From Aphidius gifuensis (Eukaryota; Arthropoda; Insecta; Hymenoptera; Braconidae), in contig NC_057791.1 in NCBI RefSeq assembly GCF_014905175.1, positions 18,294,177 to 18,358,176 of the forward strand: DNA of 64,000 nt, given 5' to 3'. This document shows positions 1 to 12,000 of this stretch, in pieces. Numbering within the stretch: the stretch's first letter is position 1; each line of letters starts with the position of its first letter. Under the pieces are notes generated by a model, which saw only the letters and a program-made list of their open reading frames with translations, was not told the DNA's origin and did no database searches. A program made the position numbers and the translations under genes.

Positions 1-594
1 TATTGTGTGTGTAAATAAAAAAAAAACTATAATATAAATGATATAAAAATAACTTGCAATGCTTTTGTAACGAAAAAAATACTTGATAAATAATTACACT
101 TACTTTTAGATTATTATTTTATTTGTTTGTATTGGTTAATACAGTTGTCAACTGTAATGTAAAAATATTGATGTTAATATTAATCAATTTATTAAAAACA
201 TCAATTATTTATTTATCCAATTTAATAACTCCTCAAAAACCACGTAACTTTTATTTTGTTACAATGTTATTGTATTCAATATGTCATCAATGTTAATTAT
301 AATAATAACTTGATCAATTTCACCATTTGACGTGATGATAAAAAAATATTGTTGTTTTGCTATATGATATCCATTTTTTTTTTTTTTTCTTTTTTATAAT
401 ATTTTATTGCGCATGTCAGGAATTTTCCACTTCTCTGTAGACTGTATTTTGGTAATTTAACTAGTCATAATATTACAAGGTAAAAATGTCAAAAATTAAT
501 AAAAATATTAGGGTAAATTGACAGGATAAAAAATTGGATCCAGCGTGATCCACATGTTTCCAAATAAACAATAAATAAATACAATTTTTTAAAA
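1..594. other. AT-rich intergenic sequence upstream of FARS2
   Basis: Very AT-rich sequence with poly-T near 375-390 and no open frame of useful length. The last 100 bases lead directly into the FARS2 start codon, so the FARS2 promoter and 5' UTR should lie here. I see no clear TATA box or initiator. Confidence 0.5.
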
Positions 595-2050
595 ATGTTA
601 AAAATTATTACTAGAAGATTATGTTTAATTGAAAAAAAATATGTTTATCAACAAGCATATTCAACAATTAATAGCGAAAAAAAATATTCAAATGAAATAC
701 AAATATTGGATAAAAAATATCGAACAGATGAATGGACAAATGTTGGTGATAAAATAATTGAAAAATTAAACAAAAATTTACATATTAAAAAATATCATCC
801 ATTATCACATATACGTGAAAGAATTGTTAATTATTTTTATAAAAATTATCCAAATAAATGGGGTAATCCTGAGTTTAGTGTGTATGATAATTTAAAACCA
901 ATTGTAACAATTGAACAAAATTTTGATTCATTATTAACACCAAAAGATCATGTTAGCCGCAATAAAAGTGATTGTTATTATATCAATAGAGATTTATTAT
1001 TAAGAGCACATACATCTGCTCATCAATCAGAGCTAATTGGAATGGGTTTAAATAATTTTTTGGTTATTGGTGATGTTTATAGAAGAGATGAAATTGATGC
1101 AACACATTATCCAGTATTTCATCAAGTTGAAGCTGTTAGATTATGCACTAAAAATGAAGTATTTAAAAATGTACAAGGTTCTGGTGGTCTTGAAATATTT
1201 GAAGATAATGGAAAAATGAATGAACAAAAACAGCAAATACATTCATTGGAAGCTGTTAAAATAATGGAGCATGAATTAAAAAAAGATCTTGTTGGTCTTG
1301 TACAGGCACTTTTTGGGAAAGGTATTTTTTTTTTATTTTTAAAATCCATTATTTATCATGTGATATTAATTTTTTCTTTTTCTAGACATCAAGTATCGAT
1401 GGGTTGATGAATATTTCCCATTTACTCATCCATCATGGGAGCTTGAAATATTTTTCAATGACAAATGGATGGAGGTACTTGGTTGTGGAATAATTAGAGA
1501 TGAAATATTAAAAAATGCTGGTGCAACTGATAGAATTGGCTGGGCATTTGGTCTTGGTCTTGAAAGACTGGCAATGTGTCTGTATGATATTCCAGACATT
1601 AGATTGTTTTGGAGTCAAGATTCTGGATTTTTACATCAATTTGAATTTGATGATCCAAATACAAATGTTAAATATAAAGTAAGTTAGCTTAATAATAATA
1701 TTATTTTTAATTTATCACTACTGTTATTTTAATCAAATTAATTTTTATTATTACAGCCAGTAAGTGTCTTTCCACCAATAATTAATGATATGAGCTTTTG
1801 GCTCCCTGATGGTAAATTTTCGTCAAATGATTTTTATGACCTCGTCAAAGAAGTTGGAGGCGATGTTGTTGAACAAGTCAAGCTTATTGATGAATTTAAA
1901 CATCCCAAAAAAGGGAAAACTTCACATACATATAGAATTATTTATCGAGACATGGAACGTAATTTAACACAAAAAGAAATCAATGTTATACATAAAAAAA
2001 TTGGTGATATTTCAATGGCGGATCTTGGAGTTACTTTGAGATCAAAATAA
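595..2050 (+). CDS. FARS2: Phenylalanine-tRNA ligase, mitochondrial (FARS2-like)
   Basis: Charges mitochondrial tRNA-Phe with phenylalanine using ATP; this is the monomeric organellar PheRS, which works in the matrix. Three exons, 595-1321, 1386-1678 and 1757-2050, join in frame with GT-AG borders to give 437 residues, close to the roughly 450 usual for animals. The first 25-30 residues are basic and hydroxylated, as in a mitochondrial targeting peptide. Class II motif 2 is seen as YRRDEIDATHYPVFHQ (about 162-177) and motif 3 as GWAFGLGLERLAM (around residue 305). The last exon carries the ferredoxin-fold anticodon-binding domain (SVFPPIINDMSFWLP onward). The first ATG is used because it opens the targeting peptide. 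A polyadenylation signal AATAAA lies at 2074-2079. The gene converges on the ATP9 gene. Nothing looks broken. Confidence 0.96.
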
Positions 2051-2928
2051 TATTGTTTTATCTTTAAAATTAAAATAAATCAACCCCTTTTTTTTTTGTT
2101 AAATTATGTATTGTTTTATTTCTTAATGTTGCATTTAATTCCATAACACAATATATAATAACAATGGTTACAGTCAGTTCCTTATCTTTGTTTTTTTTTT
2201 TTTTATCATCATTCGATTGGCTCGGTTGATTTTTCAAAGTGAACAAATAAAAATATCTTATAAATTTAGCTGTTTTTAGCATGATAATATCTCGAATAAT
2301 CTATTTATGTATTACAATATTGATAGCTTGAAAAAAAAACAAATAATATATATATTTTAAGAAGACTATCGCAATAAATTTACTCATTGAATCATCAAGA
2401 TATTACAGACACAAATACCAGCTTTTTAATATCAAATTAAATTATGCAAATAAACATTTTTTTTTCCCTCAAATTCAACCGAGTCATATTGATGACATTA
2501 ATAATAATAATTAGCAAATAATATTTTATATTAGACGATAATAACAATGATTAAAGTTACAATGTAAAAAGATAAGTGGAAAAAAAAAAAAACAAATTAT
2601 AAGTTTTGAAAAATAAAACAAGTTTAGAAAAAATGTAGTTTTTTTTTCAGTTCCCCAAAAAATCACAGCTCTCGATAAATCTTCGATTCTAATTATTTTT
2701 TTTTCGTTTTATTTTTCATTGGAATAGTCATTTAGAAAAAAAAAAAAAAAAAACATTCATAAATTTGTGCTCTAAAGCTTAATTAATATTTATTTTTTAT
2801 TAATACTTAATTTAAAAGAAAAAAACAAAAAAAAATTATTAAATCGTATTCTTATTATTCGTTTTTTTTTTTTTTGAATTTGTTCTGGTTGTTAAATGTA
2901 CATTAAAATATTTTTAAATAAAAAGTCT
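2051..2928. other. Convergent intergenic region with both 3' UTRs
   Basis: The 878 bp between the FARS2 stop (+ strand) and the ATP9 stop (- strand). It should contain both 3' UTRs. AATAAA for FARS2 is at 2074-2079. TTTATT on the + strand near 2789 gives an AATAAA for the - strand gene about 140 bp after its stop. The rest is poly-A/T; the small - strand frame at 2070-2282 is chance. Confidence 0.6.
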
Positions 2929-5900
2929 CTATGACAATTTGGTGTAGCTTGGTGGTGAGAATTTTTTTCTTAAAAATTTAAGAATATAAAGTGGTAAACA
3001 CGAGACCAATGTAATAAGTGATACTTTCCATAGAAAGTCTTTCGTAGTGATAAAGTCAGTATCGAAACAATCTTTTAAAAATATAAGTGATAATAGATAA
3101 AGTATAAGTGAAAATACTTCAGCAAGTACCATAATATGATGCCATGTTCTAATTGTTAATGCAACCATAATTAATTCAGTTAATATTAACGCTGTAAAAC
3201 TAATAGCAACAATATGGAAAAATTCATCTTCAAATACATAAAATGCTCCATACATAATTGCTCCACCTTGATAGGTACTTATTAATATCCAAATGAAAAA
3301 TGTTTTATATGATAAAGATCGTCCTTTGCTTAAATCTTTATATAATTCTGGAAAACGTATAGCAACATCACGTGATACATCTTTGTCAAGTACAAGTGAA
3401 AATACTGGAAACATTGTATATATTGTACCATATGCAATCATAAGTATACCCTGATAAAGGGATATGGAAGATACATAAAATACTGCTGAAAATACAGCTT
3501 GCATTGTTGATATAATTAAGCCACGATGAATAACAAATTGACTTAGTGCTGCTGATCTTTCATAACTTCTTCTACCATGTACCAATAATAAATTTGATAA
3601 ATGACTAAATTGTGTTATTGAAAAATCAGCTGCAAGTGATGCTTGTCTACCTTCTAGTCCTTCAATACCAATACCAGCATCAGCAGCTTGTATCATTGAC
3701 ACATCATTACCACCATCACCAACAGCAGCTGTTCTTTTACCAGTATGTGCTTGTATTAGTTTAACAACTTCAGCTTTTTGTGTTGGTGAACAACGACAAC
3801 AAACAACTGCTGGTGAACCACATGCAAGTTCCATAAATTCTGTACGATAATATTGCAAACAAACATCTAATGAATCACCAGATATAACTAATGCACAATC
3901 TTGTTTTTTAGTAAATGCATTTAATTCTAATCTCGCATCTGGTCTTGTTGTTACTGATTTAAATATATGTAAACCTTGTGTACGTCCAACAAGTGTTGAT
4001 GATTTAGCAATACATGTTGCTGTTTCAAGTTTATCACCAGTTAACATCCATATTTTAATACCAGCATTTCTTAATAATTCAAGTGTTGGTCTTGCACGAT
4101 CTTGTAATCTATCCTCAACACCAGTAACACATAATAATTCCATTTCTCTTTCAAGACTTTCAATAACAGCAGCAACACGTGATGGACGATCATTAACAGC
4201 ACATTTTGCTGCATTATAACGTGTTTCAAAATCTTGATATTGTATATCAGTTAAATTTTTTTTAGCAACAACAAGTGTACGTAAACCTTCTCTAGCCATA
4301 TTACCACATTCTTCATCAAGCCAATCATTATATTGTACAATACCTGACATAACAACATCAGCACCTTTTAAATAAAAAATTATTTCCATTGTTATTTCAT
4401 TTCTAACGATAATACCCATACGTTTTGATTCAGATGTAAATGGAAATATTTGTAGTATTTTATAATCAAGAATTTTATCATTAACAGCACGTAATTGTAT
4501 TAAATTTAAATCTCTTTTATATAATGTTAAACCAACTTCTTCTGTCCATTTAACAAGTGCAACTTCATCTGGACTTGATGCTTGATAATTACGTATTGTT
4601 TGTTCTGGATAGTAATGCTGATCTGATTCAGTTTTACTTTGTATTGATCCAGTTTCAACTGTTTCAACTGTTGCAATACTCAATGTATCACCTAAATTAT
4701 TACCAGCTGTTATATCATATACTGGTGTTACATTATGACACAGTGCTAATGCATGTACAGCATCATAAATTCTTGTACTTTCTGATTTTCTAACTTTTCC
4801 AGTAAATTGTGTATTTGTATTATATACATTATTATCAGTATCATCATCAATTTCTTCATTTGAACGATAATAATTTTTTAATACAGATGATATTTCATCA
4901 AATGTATCTTGTCCATATGATGCTGTGCCTAAATGCAAACGTTTAAATACCATTTTATTTTGTGTTAGTGTGCCTGTTTTGTCACTTAATAAATACGATA
5001 TTCTACCAAGTTCTTCAGGTATTGTTGTTGTACGTACAACTGTACCAGATATTTTTTTATCACGTTGTATACACCATGCATAAAATAATTTTCCCATATC
5101 TAAATTAATACGTAAACTAATGGGTATAATATAGGAAAATAATAATGTAAATCTAAACATATAAATTCCCCATGGTCCATTAAAACCTTTCAGGCATATC
5201 ATTACAAAAGACAATGCAATAACAGCAAGAAATAAAACTTTTGTTAATTGATTTATTTCAGCATCAAGAAGACCAATTTTAGATCTTGGTGCTGAATGAT
5301 TCATAAGTGATCTTGTTTCTTGTCCAGTATAAACAATTATTCCCAATGCTGAACCAGATGCAACAGCAGTATTTGCCCAAAGTGTATTATCAACACCTAA
5401 ACTTTCTTCACTACTGTAACTATCTTCTCTTGTAAATGTACCAACAAAACAATGTATATCTTTTTGTGGTTTTTCAACATATAAATTTGCTTTAATATCA
5501 AATAATTGTAAATCATTATCAAGCTTTTGAGTTGCTGGTACAGCTAAACGTAATTTCCAATCAGTTTCACCATCAAGCTGATCAGTACGTACAAAACAAG
5601 CACCTGATTTTTCAGTTGTACGTAATAAAATTAAATCAGCTGGTACACGTTGTCCTTTTTCAACAATAATCATATCACCAACACGTAATTTTGAGCTTGG
5701 TACTAGTTCAGGTTGATCACAACCACGTATTAGACGTTTATATTTTTGTCCATTGACTTCTTTATCACGTTTATAACGACGAAAATCATCAACAGCTTCA
5801 CGACATATTGTTACAGTCAAAACAAAACACAGTGGACCCCAATAAGTATAAAGATATCCAATTCGTACTTCAGGAAAAAATTGAGATATTGCCATCAATA

Positions 5901-7721
5901 AAAAATAAAAATTCAAAAAAAATTTGAATTGTTGAAATAGAACCTGAAATAATAAATTATTTTTATAAATAACATTTAATTGTTTATCAAGTTTATATTT
6001 TATTTTTTGGTTAGTTTTATTTTGTCATCAATAATATATTGTTGAAGTAAAAAAAAAATAAAAAAATTACTGATTGCTGTTAATTGTACATTACAAATTA
6101 TTATTGTTAAATGTCTTGCGATTAATTTTTGCTTTTAATGTAAATAGTGACTGCGTAATTTAATATTGCACCACATTATGTTATTGTCCATATATTTAAA
6201 TAAAAAAAACCAACACGTGTACAATAAAATAATGATAAGAAAAAATAGTCTTACCAGTGGTAAAAAAGTAATAATATTGTATTTTTGATTCCTGATGACA
6301 TTTCCTGGAAATTTTTCATGCATTGGTTTACCAATGTGTATTGTTCTTGATCGATATTCTCTGTCTCTGCACCATCTTCGCCACATCCAGCTGCAACATC
6401 TTGGTTCACCAGAACAAAAAGATAAACATTTTAATCGTTCCATTATAAAAAAATTACTTTGTCAACCAGTTAATTGATGTAAAAAAAAAAAACATAAAAA
6501 ATGAGAAAAAAAATAAAAAACACTACGATTACTCCTCACAACAACGTCATCGATAAAAATGGGAAAGTATGCCATAAATGTTAGAGCAGGGAACTAAGAG
6601 GGGGCTATATAATAAAAAAAGAAAAAAAATAATAAAACCGAAAGGTAATTTATTATCTTAAAAACACGTCACCTTGTCCATGAAGCAATACTTCTTGGTT
6701 TTGAAATCAAAGGAATATCTTCCTTTGATACCCTCAACACATTGCTCTGTGTTTCCATTATATTATTTACTCTAATTTCATTGGAAAAAAATTATATTTT
6801 TTATTTTTCTTTGGAGCAACTTTGACAGATTAAATTAACACACTTTTTTTTACTCTAAATTCACGGAATTATTTGTCACACAATGCTTAATGACACATCA
6901 AAATAATAATGACAATGAATTTAATTATTTGTTCATTAAAACTCGAGGATTATGAGAATAATTTTTATTAATATATTAACAACACAATCACTGTTGTTCT
7001 TGATTGTCAAGTATTGTTTTTTTTTTTTTATATATTTTTTATCCTTTTCTCATTTGCACCAAACTTCATGAACATCATTTGCCATCTAGATGGCACCACA
7101 TTATTGCTAAATAAGTCGCCATTTGTTTTTGCAAAAATTAACAATATAAACTTTGTTTTTTATTATTAACTATTGTTATTATTTATACAAACAATATGAA
7201 AAATATTAATAAATATTTTGTATAAGTTTCTTTAAGCTAAAAATGGTGGCATCAATCAATACGTGGCATATTTATTGTGATAAGGTGACCTTGATGACTA
7301 TTTCTCCCGCCGAAAATTGAAATACAAAGTTTTTTATCAAAACAACAACAACATGTCAAATTGTCAACTGAATTTGATTATTATCATCAAAAAAAAAAAG
7401 ATATTATAATAAGGACAAAAATATGTAAATAAAATGTTGAATTTAAGTAAGGATATCAGTAAACAATTTGTCAAAATAAACAAAGGTAAAATAGGTGAAA
7501 ACAAAAATTAAAATTACGAAAAATTTGTTGTCATAATGATATTATACATACCCACATAAAAAGTGTTTAAAAAATCTGTTGCATGCATTTATTCTACGAT
7601 ATCGTTTGACATTTAATCTCATGCTGTCATCAGCTGGTTGAAGAAGATAATCAGTTTCTTCATCCATCTCAAAATCATGATCTTCTGGACTTATTCGCAT
7701 TGGTAGCTCCTCTAACCTCAT
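2929..7721 (-). CDS. ATP9B: P4-ATPase of the ATP9A/ATP9B (Neo1) class
   Basis: A P-type ATPase of the flippase family. ATP9/Neo1 proteins act in Golgi and endosomal membranes and, unlike most P4-ATPases, work without a CDC50 subunit (family knowledge). Three exons on the - strand, 7721-7552, 6390-6255 and 5943-2929, join in frame to 1,106 residues, between human ATP9A and ATP9B in length. Visible motifs: the actuator loop LDGETDW (about 225-231), the membrane motif IIPISLR (about 374-380), phosphorylated Asp in DKTGTLT (423-429), SSPDEVALV (about 558-566), MLTGDK (about 735-740) and the hinge GDGGNDVSM (844-852). It ends in FSPPSYTKLS, a typical ATP9 tail. The N-terminus is acidic (EDHDFEMDEETDYLL). 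The in-frame ATG at 6443 lies in intron sequence just upstream of the exon 2 acceptor and is not the start. Exon 3 alone codes for 1,004 residues without an intron. ATP9A versus ATP9B is not resolvable; insects usually have one gene. Confidence 0.95.
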
Positions 7722-8478
7722 TGTTTATAAAAAATAATTTTATCATTCGTAAGCCCATTAGACAATTAAACAACACACTTTTAATTTATCTTCTTGTTCA
7801 CTTAATTTTTATTTTTTCTTCACATCAATTAGTATTAATAGAAAATCCAATTATTATCCAGCTTTAATTGTCATGTTGTTATTTTTTTTTTCAAGCTACA
7901 TGATGTGTCAACACAACCAATTGAGAGATATATTTAACAGTCATCTAAAAATTATTATTATTCACTGTCAACTTGACAAAACCGCAATAAAAACATAAAA
8001 ATAAATTTGACTTATAAAAAGTATATCAAAGTAAACTTGGCTAAATGTATTTATAAATTTGAGGTATATGTTAATGTTATTATTAATTATTAATAATGTA
8101 TACTGTTATTAATTTGTGTTTTTAATTTAAATTTTTAGAGAATAATGTATCAAAGTCTTGAGTCTTTTGGAAGATCACGATCATTAATTTAACACAGTTT
8201 TACCGGAAATATTATAAACATACACACAATCATTTTTTGTTGAACACACTGATGAGCATGGATGAGCATGTGTTACCAAGTCATTTCTCTTTTTTTTTTT
8301 TCAACATAGAATTAGATTGTAAGTATACGCATGCGTTGATTTGATTTTTATTTTTAATATGTCAATTGACCTATTGACTTGATGTTTTTTAAATACAGAT
8401 TAATAATTTTTATGAAAATATTATTGATGAATAATATATATAAATAAAAGTCATAATGATTTTTTAAATTTTTTATTT
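7722..8478. other. Intergenic region upstream of ATP9
   Basis: 757 bp between the ATP9 start codon and the stop codon of the CCDC103-like gene, both on the - strand. It should hold the ATP9 promoter and the 3' UTR of the upstream gene. No long frame, no obvious TATA box. A short duplicated phrase (gatgagcatg twice) occurs at about 8251-8270. Confidence 0.5.
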
Positions 8479-8795
8479 TTAATTTGATTTTTTTTTATAA
8501 CAATTCCAAGATGAATTTGATTTTTCCAATTTTTCTTTTTGACTTAATGGCTTGAGATGAGCTGCTTGAACCTGTTTAATATATAATTATAATTATTTAT
8601 ATAAATTTTTTTTTCGATTATTATATTTAATTTTTTATTTACCATCTGTCGAAATTGCTCGTACGTTGGGACTTTTTGTTCAATGGCCCTCAGCTTTGCA
8701 TCGTTTTGAAGATCATATAAAGTGTCTTCATTCAATGCTTTTTGGAGTTCTTCTTCAAGATCCTCAAGATCAAGTGGTTTATTTAAAAAATCCAT
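8479..8795 (-). CDS. CCDC103: CCDC103/DNAAF19-like dynein arm assembly factor (short form)
   Basis: Two exons, 8795-8643 and 8571-8479, join in frame at a GT-AG intron and code for 81 residues. The protein has the N-terminal block of CCDC103: an acidic helix (LEDLEEELQKAL), the run AKLRAIEQKVPTYEQFRQMV, then AAHLKPLSQKEK and a closing WNCY, in the family's order. CCDC103 binds microtubules and is needed to put axonemal dynein arms on motile cilia. Vertebrate CCDC103 is about 240 residues with a C-terminal RPAP3_C-like domain; here a stop follows the WNCY segment, so that domain is absent. The start at 8795 is chosen because homology begins there; an in-frame ATG at 8936 would add 47 unrelated residues and would lie upstream of an X-box-like site. 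It lies 210 bp downstream of the TRPV gene on the same strand. Confidence 0.78.
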
Positions 8796-8915
8796 AGCAA
8801 TGAATTTTAATATTAACGTAAGTTGCAAAAGAAAAAAACACAATTTATTATATACTTGCAATAATTTTATTGCTGCTTGTATTTTTTGCATATATCTTGT
8901 TGAATTCGATGACTC

Positions 8916-8929
8916 GTTTCCAAGGATAC
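8916..8929. promoter_or_regulatory. X-box-like RFX site upstream of the CCDC103-like gene
   Basis: The + strand reads GTTTCCAAGGATAC, which fits the RFX X-box consensus RYYNYY-N(1-3)-RRNRAC with a two-base spacer at all but one position. It sits 121-134 bp from the chosen start codon, where X-boxes of ciliary genes usually lie. RFX regulation is inferred. Confidence 0.5.
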
Positions 8930-9005
8930 TCCCCATTGATTTAACTTAAATAATACTTAAATTTATTCTAATTATTATTATTTTTTTTTTTTTATATAAA
9001 ATTAA

Positions 9006-12000
9006 TTAAACCACTTGAATTTCAGTTAAAAAATCTTCCTTTAAATTATTCATTTTTTCCATTCGTTTTTTATATAATCTGTCATGTGTTCTTTTCATTT
9101 CCAAGATTTCTTTCATGTCTTCTTTATCTTCTTCCTAAAAAACAAGAAATAAAATAAAATAAAAAACAATTTATTTATAAAAGCTGCTTTTATTTTGCTG
9201 CAATAAATATTAATTCATTAAAAAAAAAGATTGATAATTTAAATAATAAAATATAAAAATAAAAATTGTATTTATTTAAAGTTGTTATTTATAATTAAAT
9301 TATATATTATGCAGACTTGCCGATTGATGCAACCGCAGTACAAGGGCTCGTCTTCCATCTGACATTGGCTGTGAATAATCCATGAGTTTTTTTAATCTTT
9401 CTGCTGGAGGTACACCTCTCTCAACAACCAACACAATTCTAGCCCACTGTAAGTTAATTATTATTTATATATTAAAATTTTTATTAAACTATTATTTTTT
9501 ATTTCAAGTTTATGTTTGTTTTATACACTTCAATTAATCATGCAATCAATATATGTACTTGAATTAATTTCCAAGGCAACAATAAAAAATATATAATAAT
9601 ATTTAACAAAAAAATATTCGACATTTGTTTATCACCTGTCGTTGCCATTCATTTCTTGTTTCTGCAATTTTTTGATATGTATTTCCCATCATAGCAATTA
9701 ACATATTCACCAACAATATTGCCACAATTGCCATGTAAACAACAAACAGACACTAGTAAAAATAAAAACAATAATGAATATTAAACGCTGATTTTATAGA
9801 AAAAAAAAAAAAAAAAAGAAAAAAATGATGCTAAACTGTTAAATTTATAGTGACAAGTTAATGAACCTTGCCTTGGCCTCTATCTCGTGTTCCGTTCTTT
9901 CAAATGCTCCATAGTAATCACCGAAATTCGTCATGCTCATGAGGAACATTGCCATTACACTCTCCATAGGTGAAGGCATTGGATTACTCGTTGAATCATC
10001 AACTCCCTCAGGTGTTTGAGGATTATCAAATGATAAAAAAATTATATAGTACGCTGTAACCAATAATAAAAAAAAAATTATAATCTAAAAATACTCGTAT
10101 CAAGTATTTTAAACATGTATCAGCAATCAAACACTGAACTTAAATTGCAGGAAAAAAAAAAATAAATATTTAACTACCGATATCGTAAACTCATTTTGAG
10201 ATAAAATTTCAATACTCTATTACTCTCTCAATATTACTGATAAAAAAACATAAAAAATAATCTAAATTTAATTTAAAAATAAATATAGTTAATAATAAAT
10301 TAATATATTAATCTGCATTTAAATAAATAGTACTTTTTTTAAATCATTTAATCGATGACAAATTTATAAGTCAACTTGTTTTTTATTTATTTTAAATACC
10401 AACATGTGTTAACATATGCAATTGGATTAAGTAATTTTAGCATTGAGTCAATGACACATTACTAGTTTACGAGTCGATCAATCTATGTTGATCAATAAAA
10501 GAAAAATTTAAATCCAAGTTGTTTATAGTTGGAGCATTTTTTTAATTTACTATTGTACTAATGTCGTGTATTTTTTTTTTTTTGTATATTTTATTATTTC
10601 AAGAAATCTTGATGTCATGATCCATGGACACTCATTATTTTGGCCTTGACACAAACAGCATGCAACATCACTGCAAATGCTTTGCCAAAGATTAAATCAT
10701 CGTTACACCTAACTGAACATACGGTGAGTACATGCAAATACAGACTAAAAAAAATATAAAAAACATGTCAGTGTCAAGAGGCGGATGAAAGAAACTGTTC
10801 GTTAGACAAACATGCAGGTCATTGCTTTAATAAAATGCATTTGATGAAAATAATTTAAATGTAAATTATTTTTTTTTTTTTTATCATAAAGCTTATAATT
10901 ATTTTGACCTAAATTTAATGGGATTCTTTCTTTTTTTTTTCTACTGATTATATTATTAAAAAGGTCTGTGTTTTTGTTTAGATTATTATACTTTTTTATT
11001 TATTTATTTATTTTTTTTTTTGCTTTGCCACACGTGACGTTAAACGTTGGTATGTTAATGCGTTGGTGGAACTCAGTTATTTCTGGTGAATTGTGATAAA
11101 TATATAAATAATTTATAATGTATATTACGAGCAGTGAAATACCAAAGTGATGATGATGATTCGTTATAGATCTGCTATTTTCATTGACCAAAACATACGT
11201 GTTATATTTATTTATTTTTTAAATTTACTTATCAAGATTTTTAAATACGATATTGCTTTAAATATACAAATTTTAATTTAACAAAAAAACAGTAAAAAAT
11301 TGTCTGCAATATATAATTAAAATAATTTTAAAATTTGTGCTTTGAATACTGATGACGTGTTTACACAAATTTTCAGCTAAATAATATGACATTTTAAATG
11401 CGGCAAAAATATATATGCTTTTGTTAAAATTTCTTTTTTTTTTTTTTTGACCTTGATGGGTATTTTAAATTTTACAAAAAAATAAAAAATTCAAATATAC
11501 TTTAATTTTGCAATATTACTGTTGTTTATATTAGCCAAAAAATATAAAAATAAAAATTCAACATGAGATGAATCAATTTTCAATTGAAAAAAATTTACTT
11601 GTTTATTTAAAGCCAAAAATTTATCAAATCAATATTTTAATTTTTAAAAATTCTTACTTGAATTTTCATGTTTATATTGGAATTTTTTTTTCATAGTAAA
11701 CAATTTATTGGCTAATATAGAAAAATATTATTTTATCTATTTTAAAATTAGTTTTTCTCGAGTAATTTTTTGATGTAAAGATAGTGTTTTTTTTTGTTTA
11801 CTTTACCTTGTGAAAATCCCATGACAAATACAAGATATATCGAGACAAAACGTAACAGATCTCCCATAATCATTCTGTAAATCATGACGACAAATGGACC
11901 AACTGTTTTAAATCCACGACAAAAAAATAAAAAATAAGGTGCAGTTGTTAGCATTACAACAACAGCTAGCATATCTTCAGCTTTGTCGGCACATGATAAA

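Noticed and set aside
6255..6443. Start codon at 6443 (MERLKC...) as the ATP9 N-terminus
   Set aside because: A TTGCAG acceptor at 6391 joins the upstream exon (7721-7552) in frame at WMWRRWC, matching ATP9; the MERLKC stretch is intron.
8796..8936. Longer CCDC103-like start at 8936
   Set aside because: The 47 extra residues have no family resemblance and the X-box-like site at 8916-8929 would fall inside the coding sequence.
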